From Saprospiraceae bacterium (GTDB taxonomy: Bacteria > Bacteroidota > Bacteroidia > Chitinophagales > Saprospiraceae), in the NCBI GenBank assembly GCA_016717265.1, contig JADKFX010000001.1, positions 3,670,501 to 3,734,500 of the forward strand: a stretch of 64,000 nt of DNA. Reading direction: 5' to 3'. This document shows positions 52,401-61,443 of this stretch, piece after piece. The notes below the pieces were generated by a model that worked only from the letters and a program-made list of their open reading frames with translations, was not told the DNA's origin and did not search any database. Made by a program: the position numbers and the translations under genes. How positions within the stretch are numbered: the first letter of the stretch is position 1; each line of letters starts with the position of its first letter.

Positions 52401-54686
52401 ATGAAAATACAATTCACCATCCGAAATTTTCTTTTCCTTTTATTTTACTTCCTTGTTTTTAAAACTGAATGTCAGGTATCACAAAGTAAAATGGATCTTT
52501 TTATCGAAGGTCTTATGAAAAAAATGACACTTGAAGAAAAGATAGGTCAATTAAATTTACCATCCATTGGATTTGATATTACCGGACCTTTATTAAGTAA
52601 AGATGTTGAAAGTAAAATACAAAAAGGACTTGTAGGAGGTGTTTTTAATACCTACACCGTGAATGCCGTTAAAAAATTACAGGATTTTGCCATTACAAAA
52701 ACACGTTTAAAAATTCCCTTATTATTTGGTTTTGACGTTATTCATGGACACCGCACAATTTTTCCTATTCCTTTAGGTTTGTCTTGTTCTTGGAATCTGA
52801 GTCTTATAGAAAAAACCGCAAATGCTGCAGCTTTAGAAGCAAGTGCAGAGGGATTATGTTGGACCTTTTCACCGATGGTAGATATTTCGAGAGATCCACG
52901 ATGGGGCCGTGTTTCAGAAGGAGCTGGTGAAGATCCATTTCTTGGATCTATGGTAGCAAATGCATATGTTCAAGGATATCAAGGTAGCCAATTGGATTCT
53001 AATTCTACCATTATGGCCTGTGTAAAACACTTCGCACTTTATGGCGCAGCAGAATCAGGACGCGATTATAATACAGTAGACATGAGTCTTGTAAAAATGT
53101 ATAACGACTATCTCCCACCTTACAAAGCTGCCATTGAAGCTGGTGTTGGTACTGTTATGACTGCATTCAATGAAATCAATGGGATACCTGCTTCTGGAAA
53201 CAAATGGTTGTTGATGGATTTATTGCGAAATCAATGGAAATTTAATGGATTTGTAGTTACCGATTATACAGCAATTAACGAAATGGTAGCGCACGGATAT
53301 GGAAATGAAAAAACAGTATGCACGAAAGCTTTGAAAGCTGGAGTTGAAATGGATATGGTTGGTGAATTATACCTAAAACATTTAGCACAATTAGTCAAAG
53401 AAAAAAAAATAAAGCATTCGGAAATTAATCGCGCCTGCAAACTCATTTTAGAAGCTAAATACAAACTTGGACTTTTCTCTGATCCCTATAAATTTATTCG
53501 AAGTGAAAAGGAAAAAACAGAAATCAGAACCGCTGATAAACTTGCTTTAAGTTTAGAAGCCGCTATAGAAAGTATGGTTCTCTTAAAAAACAAAAACCAG
53601 ATTCTCCCTTTAAAGAAAGATCAAAAAATCGCATTTATAGGACCCTTTGTTAAAGATAAAAGAAACTTAATAGGAAATTGGAGTGGTGCGGGTGATTTTA
53701 AACTCGCTGTCAGTGTGTGGGAAGCATTGGAACAAAATATTGGCTTGCAAAATATTGTATACGCAAAAGGATGTAATGTATTAGAAGATGAAAAGTTAAT
53801 TAAAAAATTAAATGAACATGACGGTCAAATAATATTAGAGAAACATTCTCCAGAGGCGTTAATTTTAGAAGCCATCGAAACATCCAAATCTGCGGATGTG
53901 ATCGTAGCGATGTTGGGTGAAACTTTTGGGATGTCTGGTGAGGCTGCTTCAAGATCTGATATCCGTTTACCTGAAAATCAGATAAACTTATTAAAAGCAC
54001 TTAAAAAAACCGGAAAGCCAATTGTTTTGTTGCTCATGAATGGTCGGCCTCTTTGTCTGGAATGGGAAGATGAACATATGGAAGGAATACTTGAAACCTG
54101 GTTTGCAGGTTCTCAAGCCGGGGAAGCTATTTATAAAGTATTGTATGGTGAAGCCATTCCATCTGGAAAAATCACAATGAGCTTTCCAAGAAATATCGGT
54201 CAAATTCCGATATATTATAATGTTAAAAATACAGGTCGCCCATTAGATTTAAATCAAAAATATACTAGTAAATATCTGGATGTTGAAAATGATGCTTTAT
54301 ATCCGTTTGGTTATGGACTTAGCTATACTGAATTTAAGTATAAAAATTTACAAATTGACAAAAAGCAATTGCATCTTAAGGATAGTTTAATCGTTTCCAT
54401 TGAAGTTGAAAATACAGGTCCCTTTGATGCCACAGAAACTGTTCAGCTTTATATACAAGACAAAATAGGTAGCATTACCAGACCTGTAAAAGAACTCAAA
54501 GGATTTAAAAAAATTTACCTAAAAAAAGGAGAAACTAAACAGGTTAAATTTACCATACGGGAACCTATGTTGCGATTTTATAATGAATCCCTAAAATTTA
54601 AATCAGAATCCGGAGAATTTCAGATTTTTATAGGAAAAAATTCACGCGACCTAGAAAATACTTATTTTCATTTAATTTTACCTTAG
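52401..54686 (+). CDS. GH3 beta-glucosidase (BglX/BT_3567-like)
   Basis: 761 residues: signal peptide (~1-25), GH3 N-terminal barrel (~40-320), GH3 C-terminal domain (~375-600) and a fibronectin-III-like domain (~650-755). The catalytic nucleophile is Asp288 in GFVVTDYTAI, where SDW is more usual. KHFALYGAAESGRDYNTVDM carries the substrate-binding Lys-His. In Bacteroides the GH3 BT_3567 hydrolyses beta-1,2-gluco-oligosaccharides (recalled); co-location with two GH144 genes supports the same use here: sophoro-oligosaccharides to glucose in the periplasm. Gap to copy 2 of GH144 is 48 bases. Confidence 0.93.
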   Translation: MKIQFTIRNFLFLLFYFLVFKTECQVSQSKMDLFIEGLMKKMTLEEKIGQLNLPSIGFDITGPLLSKDVESKIQKGLVGGVFNTYTVNAVKKLQDFAITKTRLKIPLLFGFDVIHGHRTIFPIPLGLSCSWNLSLIEKTANAAALEASAEGLCWTFSPMVDISRDPRWGRVSEGAGEDPFLGSMVANAYVQGYQGSQLDSNSTIMACVKHFALYGAAESGRDYNTVDMSLVKMYNDYLPPYKAAIEAGVGTVMTAFNEINGIPASGNKWLLMDLLRNQWKFNGFVVTDYTAINEMVAHGYGNEKTVCTKALKAGVEMDMVGELYLKHLAQLVKEKKIKHSEINRACKLILEAKYKLGLFSDPYKFIRSEKEKTEIRTADKLALSLEAAIESMVLLKNKNQILPLKKDQKIAFIGPFVKDKRNLIGNWSGAGDFKLAVSVWEALEQNIGLQNIVYAKGCNVLEDEKLIKKLNEHDGQIILEKHSPEALILEAIETSKSADVIVAMLGETFGMSGEAASRSDIRLPENQINLLKALKKTGKPIVLLLMNGRPLCLEWEDEHMEGILETWFAGSQAGEAIYKVLYGEAIPSGKITMSFPRNIGQIPIYYNVKNTGRPLDLNQKYTSKYLDVENDALYPFGYGLSYTEFKYKNLQIDKKQLHLKDSLIVSIEVENTGPFDATETVQLYIQDKIGSITRPVKELKGFKKIYLKKGETKQVKFTIREPMLRFYNESLKFKSESGEFQIFIGKNSRDLENTYFHLILP

Positions 54687-54714
54687 TTCCATTAAATTTA
54701 CATTTTAATTTATT

Positions 54715-56832
54715 ATGAAAGTACTTATAAATTCTATTTTTTTAGTTTTAATGGTTACTCAAAACCTATCAGCATATCAATTTTTTAATATCTTCTCTCC
54801 AGACAATAAAGTACAACTTAACCTTCAGCTATCAAAGGAAGGATCCATCTCGTATTCTTTATTTATGGATACTAAGGTACTTATTAAAAAAGGCCAATTA
54901 GGCTTAAAATTAGCAGAAGGTATTTCCTTTGATGAAGGATTTGAAATTCAAAAAATTGACACTTTAAGTATATCCAAAAAATGGGAACCTGTTTGGGGTG
55001 AAGAAAAAACGATTGAAGAAAACAGCATGAGTATGCTGGTAACTCTAAAACAAGCCAAAGCTGATAATAGAATCTTCCAAATTGAATTTCGATTATCAAA
55101 TGATGGTTTAGGCTTTCGATATATATTCCCAAGTCAAAAAGGATTATACAATTTTATTATTACGGATGAACTAACAAGCTTTCCATTAACTGGAAATCAC
55201 AAAGCATTTTGGATACCTGGTGATTATGATACAAACGAATATATTTATACGAACTCTGCGCTCAGTGATATTCATGCATTAAAAGAAAAAAAAGAAAACG
55301 GAATTGCTTTTAAATGGATCATAAGTGATAGTGCAGTACAGACACCTTTGACTATGAAAACGAAGGAAGGTTTGTATATGAGTATCCATGAAGCGGCATT
55401 GGTCAATTACCCTGCAATGAATCTTGAAGTAAATCGAAACAATTACAATCTAAAAGCGCACCTCGTTCCAGATTGCAATGGGAACAAAGCGTATTTACAT
55501 GCTGGATCAAAATCTCCCTGGCGCGTAATCCTACTAGCACGAAAAGCAAGTAGTTTACTTACGAATCGGATAATTTTAAATTTAAATGAACCTTCAAAAA
55601 TTAAAAATACAGATTTTATTAAACCTGGAAAATTTATTGGTGTATGGTGGGAATTACATATCGGTAAAAGTAGCTGGGATTATAGTGGCCAATGGGGTTG
55701 GGAAATACCATATGAAGAATTAAAGCCATCAGGCAAACATGGAGCAACCACAGAAAATGTAATAAAGTATATTGACTTTGCTTCAAAAAATAAAATTCCT
55801 TATGTACTTGTTGAAGGTTGGAATTTAGGTTGGGAAGATTGGTTTGGTTCGTGGAAAGAACATGTTTTTCATTTCTCAAAACCATATCCAGATTTTGATA
55901 TTGATAAAATCAGTCAATATGCAAAATCAAAAAATGTAAAAATGATAATGCATCATGAAACATCCAGCGCTGTAACGGATTATGAACGACAAATGGATTC
56001 TGCATTTTTATTTATGAAAAAATATAATTATGGTGGAATAAAATCTGGATATGTTGGAAAAATTATTCCTCGAGGTGAACATCATGATGGACAATGGATG
56101 ATCAATCATTATATTCGGGTTGCAGAAAAATGTGCACACTATGAATTTATGTTGGATGCACATGAACCTGTAAGGCCAACTGGATTGCATAGAACATATC
56201 CAAATTGGATGGCTTGTGAAGCCGCCAGAGGAAATGAATTCAATGCCTGGAGTGTAGGAAATCCGCCAGACCATGAAACGATCTTACCATTTACTAGATT
56301 ACTTGGAGGACCTATGGATTACACACCTGGTATTTTCCAAATTAAAATGAATGCTTATGATCCAAAGAAAACAGAGCAGGTGCATACAACCTTATCAAAA
56401 CAATTAGCTTTGTATGTTACTTTATACAGCCCTTTTCAAATGGCCGCTGATTTGCCTGAAAATTATGAAAAATATGCTGATGCTTTTCAATTTATAAAAG
56501 ATGTTCCAACAGATTGGGATAGTACGATTGTATTGGATGCAGAACCCGGAGATTATATTTATTTAGCCCGCAAGGAAAAGAATTCTATAAATTGGTTTAT
56601 CGGAGCAATTACGGATGAAAAAGCAAGAGATTATACAATTGCTTTTGATTTTTTACAAGCAAATAAAAAATATTTGGCTACCATTTATCGCGATTCAGAA
56701 ACGGCCGACTGGGAAAAGAATCCTATGGATTATAAAATTGATCAGAAAAAAATTAATAAAAAGGATAAATTAAAAATTCATTTGGCTCCAGGTGGAGGTT
56801 GCGCAATTAGTATAAAAGAGATTATTGAATAA
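54715..56832 (+). CDS. GH97 inverting alpha-glucosidase (SusB-type)
   Basis: 705 residues: signal peptide (~1-20), beta-sandwich N-terminal domain (~22-290), catalytic barrel (~300-600) and C-terminal beta domain. Glu415 (HHETSS), Glu484 (DAHEPVRPTGLHRTYP), Glu502 (CEAARG) and Glu508 (NEFNAW) have spacings of 69, 18 and 6. These equal the spacings of Glu439, Glu508, Glu526 and Glu532 of Bacteroides SusB (recalled), so both the calcium ligands and the base/acid pair of the inverting subgroup are present, not the Asp of retaining members. It should release glucose from alpha-glucosides in the periplasm. It is 28 bases after the GH3 gene. Confidence 0.92.
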   Translation: MKVLINSIFLVLMVTQNLSAYQFFNIFSPDNKVQLNLQLSKEGSISYSLFMDTKVLIKKGQLGLKLAEGISFDEGFEIQKIDTLSISKKWEPVWGEEKTIEENSMSMLVTLKQAKADNRIFQIEFRLSNDGLGFRYIFPSQKGLYNFIITDELTSFPLTGNHKAFWIPGDYDTNEYIYTNSALSDIHALKEKKENGIAFKWIISDSAVQTPLTMKTKEGLYMSIHEAALVNYPAMNLEVNRNNYNLKAHLVPDCNGNKAYLHAGSKSPWRVILLARKASSLLTNRIILNLNEPSKIKNTDFIKPGKFIGVWWELHIGKSSWDYSGQWGWEIPYEELKPSGKHGATTENVIKYIDFASKNKIPYVLVEGWNLGWEDWFGSWKEHVFHFSKPYPDFDIDKISQYAKSKNVKMIMHHETSSAVTDYERQMDSAFLFMKKYNYGGIKSGYVGKIIPRGEHHDGQWMINHYIRVAEKCAHYEFMLDAHEPVRPTGLHRTYPNWMACEAARGNEFNAWSVGNPPDHETILPFTRLLGGPMDYTPGIFQIKMNAYDPKKTEQVHTTLSKQLALYVTLYSPFQMAADLPENYEKYADAFQFIKDVPTDWDSTIVLDAEPGDYIYLARKEKNSINWFIGAITDEKARDYTIAFDFLQANKKYLATIYRDSETADWEKNPMDYKIDQKKINKKDKLKIHLAPGGGCAISIKEIIE

Positions 56833-56849
56833 ATTTTTATTTATTTATT

Positions 56850-57365
56850 ATGGATTTCAAATTAAGACCCTGGACTATAGATGATCTTTCGAGTTTGGTA
56901 AAATACGCAAATAATTTTAAGATTGCAAAAAATCTCACGGACAAATTTCCTTTCCCCTACACGGAAGCACATGGAAAAGGATTTATTGAATTTGCTCTTA
57001 AGGACAATCCCTTACGGGTAATGGCTATTGATATTGACGGAGTTGCATCTGGAGGCATTGGCATTCATCCTCAAGAAGACATACAACGTAAAAATGCAGA
57101 ATTAGGATATTGGCTTGCAGAACCCTATTGGGGCAATGGTATAATAAGTAAAGCAATTCCATTCATGTTGCGTTATGGTTTTGAAAATTGGGACATTGAC
57201 CGCATTTTTGCAAGACCTTTTGAATCCAATTTTGCATCACAACGGGTTCTTGAAAAAACAGGATTCAAAAAAGAAGCCAGACTTGAAAAAACATTATTTA
57301 AAAATAATGAATATCTTGACGAGATTATTTATGGAATACGACGGAATGATTTTATCAAATTATAA
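56850..57365 (+). CDS. GNAT family acetyltransferase (RimJ/RimL-like)
   Basis: 171 residues, a single GNAT domain. MDFKLRPWTIDDLSSLVKYA is the usual start; the acetyl-CoA loop is YWLAEPYWGNGIISKAI, then NFASQRVLEKTGFKKEARLE. Relatives acetylate ribosomal proteins or small molecules; substrate unknown. It follows the GH97 gene by 17 bases and may be read from the same transcript. Confidence 0.88.
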   Translation: MDFKLRPWTIDDLSSLVKYANNFKIAKNLTDKFPFPYTEAHGKGFIEFALKDNPLRVMAIDIDGVASGGIGIHPQEDIQRKNAELGYWLAEPYWGNGIISKAIPFMLRYGFENWDIDRIFARPFESNFASQRVLEKTGFKKEARLEKTLFKNNEYLDEIIYGIRRNDFIKL

Positions 57366-57392
57366 AATTTAAAGAGTACAGGAATCTAAAAA

Positions 57393-58220
57393 ATGATGGA
57401 ACGATTTATTCATTTTTTTCTAGACATTGGACCTGTATATTCAGCACTTCTGGCAACTCTTTTTACCTGGTTTGTAACCGCATTGGGTGCGTCCTTAGTA
57501 TTCTTTTTTAAAGAAATTAACCGAGCCATATTTGATACGTTATTAGGTTTTACTGGCGGAGTTATGATTGCGGCAAGCTTCTGGTCACTCCTTGCACCCT
57601 CCATTGAAATGTCGGAAAAACTTTATCCAGGATGGGAGTGGATGCCTGCTGCCATAGGATTTGTTTCCGGAGCATTATTTGTTTTTATTTTAGATAAACT
57701 CACTCCGCATTTGCATATCAATTTTGGTATTGAAGAACAGGAAGGAATGCCAACCAAATGGCATCAAAGTACCTTGTTAATATTGGCAATAACCCTTCAT
57801 AATATACCAGAAGGTCTTGCCGTGGGTGTTTTATTTGGTGCAGCAGCTGAAGCAGCAGACCCAGCCATGGTTTCATCTGCCATTGCATTAGCTATTGGAA
57901 TTGGTATTCAAAATTTTCCAGAAGGAATGGCAATTTCAATGCCATTAAGAAGACAGGGCGTAAGTAGATTTAAAAGTTTTTGGTATGGACAGTTATCCGC
58001 AGTCGTAGAACCTATTGCAGGTGTCCTGGGTGCAGTAGCAGTCATTTATATACAAGAAGTCCTTCCCTTTGCACTGGCTTTTGCTGCAGGGGCAATGATA
58101 TTTGTAGTAGTAGAAGAAGTAATTCCAGAAACACAAAGGGATAAATATACAGATATCGCTGTTTTAGGATTTATTGCAGGCTTTACCGTTATGATGATTT
58201 TGGATGTCGCCCTGGGTTAA
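57393..58220 (+). CDS. ZIP family divalent metal transporter
   Basis: 275 residues with about eight TM segments. TM4 carries the metal site HNIPEGLAVGVLFG and TM5 the partner GIGIQNFPEGMAISMPL, the ZIP/GufA pair (His replaced by Gln in the second). A cytosolic loop ~95-125 contains PHLHINFGIEEQEG. It probably imports zinc or iron across the inner membrane. 27 bases after the GNAT gene. Confidence 0.92.
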   Translation: MMERFIHFFLDIGPVYSALLATLFTWFVTALGASLVFFFKEINRAIFDTLLGFTGGVMIAASFWSLLAPSIEMSEKLYPGWEWMPAAIGFVSGALFVFILDKLTPHLHINFGIEEQEGMPTKWHQSTLLILAITLHNIPEGLAVGVLFGAAAEAADPAMVSSAIALAIGIGIQNFPEGMAISMPLRRQGVSRFKSFWYGQLSAVVEPIAGVLGAVAVIYIQEVLPFALAFAAGAMIFVVVEEVIPETQRDKYTDIAVLGFIAGFTVMMILDVALG

Positions 58221-58451
58221 AAGATTAAATTAAATTAAAACTTATAAATATCTATATGTTATACACCAGCCATTCTATAAATTAGTTTAATTTTATAGGA
58301 CGTATACATAAATTTAATTTATTAATTTACCCTGTTTTCAGAAAACAGATATTTTGTTCTTTACTTATTTCTGGAATGATTTATGCGTTTTATAAACGGT
58401 GATCAATATTATGTATTTGATTTAAATTCAATTCATCTTTAAAACAAGATC

Positions 58452-59027
58452 ATGTTACTTCAAATTTCCAATTGGTTTCAAAAAAATACTAAAGGATGGA
58501 TTATTTTTCTATTCCTTGCGTTGTATACCATTTTGGTTATGTATGTTTTCCAGGTTGAAGAAACAAAAATGAAAGAAAATTCTGGCGGCACCGGTCCTAT
58601 TGACTTACTTTTCTTGTATTCCCCCAACACGATCAATAGCATGTTACAAGCCTATGGTGAAGCTGGAAGAACAGCCTATTTACAATTTGAACTTAGTTGG
58701 GATTTGCTTTATCCAATAGTATATACACTTTTATTTATATTTTCATTGAGCTGGCTTTTTAAAAAAGCATTACTTAAAAATAATCCACTTCAGTATTTTA
58801 ATATTTTACCAATTGGAGGATGGTTGTTTGACCTTTTTGAAAATTTAAGTATAGTTACAATGATTGCAAAATATCCAAATATTCATATAATACTTCCATG
58901 GCTTTCCACAAGTTTTACAATCCTTAAATGGATGTTTGCCTTGGCCACTTTATTATTGCTTTTTATAGGATTGATCGCATACTTTAAAAAACGATATGCT
59001 TCAAAAAATTCAACCCAGCCAAATTAA
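58452..59027 (+). CDS. Multi-pass membrane protein, function unknown
   Basis: 191 residues with four or five hydrophobic segments (~17-35, ~85-105, ~115-135, ~140-180). GGWLFDLFENLSIV in the third is a conserved-looking acidic motif in the membrane. No enzymatic motif is recognised. About 230 empty bases precede it; no exact promoter element was found. Confidence 0.65.
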   Translation: MLLQISNWFQKNTKGWIIFLFLALYTILVMYVFQVEETKMKENSGGTGPIDLLFLYSPNTINSMLQAYGEAGRTAYLQFELSWDLLYPIVYTLLFIFSLSWLFKKALLKNNPLQYFNILPIGGWLFDLFENLSIVTMIAKYPNIHIILPWLSTSFTILKWMFALATLLLLFIGLIAYFKKRYASKNSTQPN

Positions 59028-59106
59028 ATATTGATACGTAAAATACATTCTTATACTTTCCCACTTTCTGTGGAATGCACGTTTGGAATCATAAAATATT
59101 CAAAAT

Positions 59107-59739
59107 TCAATCAGATTTAACAAAACGAATATCTAAAAACATCATAAAATAATTTGGCTGCATATGCAATGCATCCTCTTTCAAAATCAAATCAATCCCT
59201 TTAAAACTGACTTGACCTAAAGAAGGCAGTAACGAAAGCTCAAAATAATTATTACTATTTGAAGTATCCTTGATAAGTGTTACAATATCTGGAAATAATT
59301 GGTGCTGCACATATATTTTATCGATAGCGAATTCTGGAATAATGAGTATTCCAGAGTCATCTGTAAAATATTCTTTTGCCTCCGTTCCTTGAAAGCATAT
59401 ACATTTAATATGCGACAATAAATATGGATTATCATGCTTGAACTTTAACTGAAATCCAGTTTCTTGCTTTTTTTGTAATTCGATTTTAAAATCGTTTCCA
59501 GCCAATTTATTACTCATCAACTTGACGGTATCCCCTTTCAATTCGTAGCTACCTGTAGCCGATCTATCTATTGCACCATAACTATAATAGAACTCGAACT
59601 TGCCATCTTCTGTAAAATTAAAGGCCGCTGCCATTTCATGAATACCCCGAAGTTCATAGACTCCAATTAATTTCTCTTGTCCCATAATTGGTTGAAAGCA
59701 TTGAATGAATAATCCTAAAAAATATATTTGCTGAAACAT
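59107..59739 (-). CDS. Secreted protein of unknown function
   Basis: 210 residues from ATG 59739, which gives a signal peptide (FQQIYFLGLFIQCFQPIMGQ). A longer frame to a TTG at 59829 runs through the promoter and is rejected. The mature part begins EKLIGVYELRGIHEMAAAF and looks like a small beta-rich, lipocalin-like domain (GSYELKGDTVKLMSNK; FNFTEDGKFEFYYS), a type often seen as META/copper-resistance-like or lipocalin-like fold. No function can be assigned. Confidence 0.7.
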   Translation of the reverse strand: MFQQIYFLGLFIQCFQPIMGQEKLIGVYELRGIHEMAAAFNFTEDGKFEFYYSYGAIDRSATGSYELKGDTVKLMSNKLAGNDFKIELQKKQETGFQLKFKHDNPYLLSHIKCICFQGTEAKEYFTDDSGILIIPEFAIDKIYVQHQLFPDIVTLIKDTSNSNNYFELSLLPSLGQVSFKGIDLILKEDALHMQPNYFMMFLDIRFVKSD

Positions 59740-60073
59740 AAATACAAAATTAACACAATTTACTATTAGGATCTCCATTGAATCCGGCTTCATAAAATTG
59801 CAAACTATAAAAATGCACTTAGAATTCAAATTTAAGCCATGAATTATTGAGATCCAATAAATACCATTTCGACGATATCTTCGATATTAGCTTGCTATAA
59901 GGAATCCAAAAATGCATCAGGATATATAAGAATTGAATGCTAAGCTAATTATATCCTAAGAGTTTCAAATTCAAAAAAAATTATTTGTATAGTTTTTAAT
60001 GATATAAAATTAACGAATCCATTTTTGATTTAATGCTAAAAATTGAAAACCAATCAAAATTGCTAAGTAAACA
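59740..60073. other. Intergenic region
   Basis: About 330 bases between two minus-strand genes. It holds a -7 element (59745-59752) at the left end; the rest is AT-rich with no recognised hairpin, RNA or ORF. Confidence 0.5.
59745..59752 (-). promoter_or_regulatory. -7 element TAATTTTG
   Basis: Exact TAnnTTTG on the minus strand only 5 bases from ATG 59739, so a nearly leaderless message if used. Confidence 0.35.
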
Positions 60074-61435
60074 CTAAAGTGAATTTAAAAATTTAAGCAA
60101 AGCAGTTCGTTCTTTTTTTGATAAGTTCTTGTAGTTTAAAACGGATTGATTAGCTTCACCTCCATGCCAAAGAATAGCTTCTTGAAAATTTCGCGCTCTT
60201 CCATCGTGTAAAAAATTGGAATGACCATTGACAATTTTAGTCAATCCAATGCCCCAAAGAGGAGGTGTTCTCCATTCATTTCCTTGTGCTTCAAATTCAG
60301 GTCTATGATCCGATAATGAATCCCCCATATCATGCAGTAATAAATCTGTAAAAGCTAGAATATGCTGATTTGATAGAAAGGCAAATTCCCTATGCGTTCC
60401 CGTTTTAAAATTCCGTACGTGGCATTTCCCGCAAGCAATTTTATCAAATATTTTACTCCCTGAAAGGACTTCAGGATCATCCTGATTTCGAGCAACCGGC
60501 ACGGCTAATGACTGCGTATAGAATGTTGTTAAGGATAGAAGTTCATTATTTATTTCCGGATCGTCCATCCCACCATCATATTGAATTTGATGTTTGGAGG
60601 ACTCTTCAAAAAATAACGGGCTTGTGACCCCAATATCATCCAAATAAGCTGCTGCTGTTTGTTGTAATAAATTTGGCTGACCTGCTTTCCAACCAAATCG
60701 ACCTAATTGCAAACTTTGAGATAGTTCATCCCAACAATAATTTGGCTTACCCGAAATTCCATCCTTATCCAAATCTATAGGATCAGCATGTTTCAAAATA
60801 TCTTCCACTGAAATTGCCTCCAATAATCCTAAGCCAAAAACCGGAGGTGCAATCCTTGGAGATATCATTACATCTCCTGGTAAAGGAATATATGCGTTAT
60901 CAAAATTAAAGATTGGTTTTCTTAATGAATATGCTTCACCATCTGAAAAGCTTCCTGGAATTTCGATAAAATTCATCTTAACTGAAACTTCAGATTTTTT
61001 CCCAAAAACTGCTTTGGTTTGTAATTGTCCGCCAAATCCTGGAACAGGCTTTGGCCCTCCATGGATATTTATACCAGGAATACTTACTCGAAAAAGCAAA
61101 CCAAGTAAATCATTTTCAGAATCAGGAAATGGGGATCGGCCATTTTTTCCATGGCAACTGACACAAGAATTCTGATTAAATATTGGCCCTAAGCCCGCAT
61201 TAATTTGACTAGGAGCTGTAACGAAACTCGATTCAAAAGCTACGTCGCCACGCCTGTGATTTTGCAATTCTATCGGACTCAAATTTGCAGCAGGAAATTG
61301 AAATGCATTGCTAAATTCTGCAAACACACTTGTACTACCGCCTGCCAAAACTTTCTCTAGATTTATTGGATCCTCATCCGCACAAGAAAAAAAACAAAGC
61401 AATCCAATGGCTACCGCATAAAATATTCGCATCAT
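60074..61435 (-). CDS. Di-haem c-type oxidoreductase lipoprotein (DUF1111/DHOR)
   Basis: 453 residues. Lipobox GLLCFFSC followed by ADED, an acidic surface-export-like signal. Two haem c sites are visible: NSCVSCHGKNGRSPFP (~96-110) and IACGKCHVRNFKTG (~340). RFGWKAGQPNLLQQTAAAYLDD and DMGDSLSDHRPEF are family blocks of the so-called thiol oxidoreductase (DHOR) group, distantly related to cytochrome c peroxidases. It starts 8 bases after the imelysin gene, so it is translated from the same transcript. A redox role in iron uptake is inferred from the operon. Confidence 0.9.
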   Translation of the reverse strand: MMRIFYAVAIGLLCFFSCADEDPINLEKVLAGGSTSVFAEFSNAFQFPAANLSPIELQNHRRGDVAFESSFVTAPSQINAGLGPIFNQNSCVSCHGKNGRSPFPDSENDLLGLLFRVSIPGINIHGGPKPVPGFGGQLQTKAVFGKKSEVSVKMNFIEIPGSFSDGEAYSLRKPIFNFDNAYIPLPGDVMISPRIAPPVFGLGLLEAISVEDILKHADPIDLDKDGISGKPNYCWDELSQSLQLGRFGWKAGQPNLLQQTAAAYLDDIGVTSPLFFEESSKHQIQYDGGMDDPEINNELLSLTTFYTQSLAVPVARNQDDPEVLSGSKIFDKIACGKCHVRNFKTGTHREFAFLSNQHILAFTDLLLHDMGDSLSDHRPEFEAQGNEWRTPPLWGIGLTKIVNGHSNFLHDGRARNFQEAILWHGGEANQSVLNYKNLSKKERTALLKFLNSL

Positions 61436-61443
61436 GGTCTTTT

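Noticed and set aside
58268..58300. Weak inverted repeat CTATAAA / TTTATAG
   Set aside because: Short, all A/T, and expected by chance in such AT-rich DNA; no T-run or gene end nearby.
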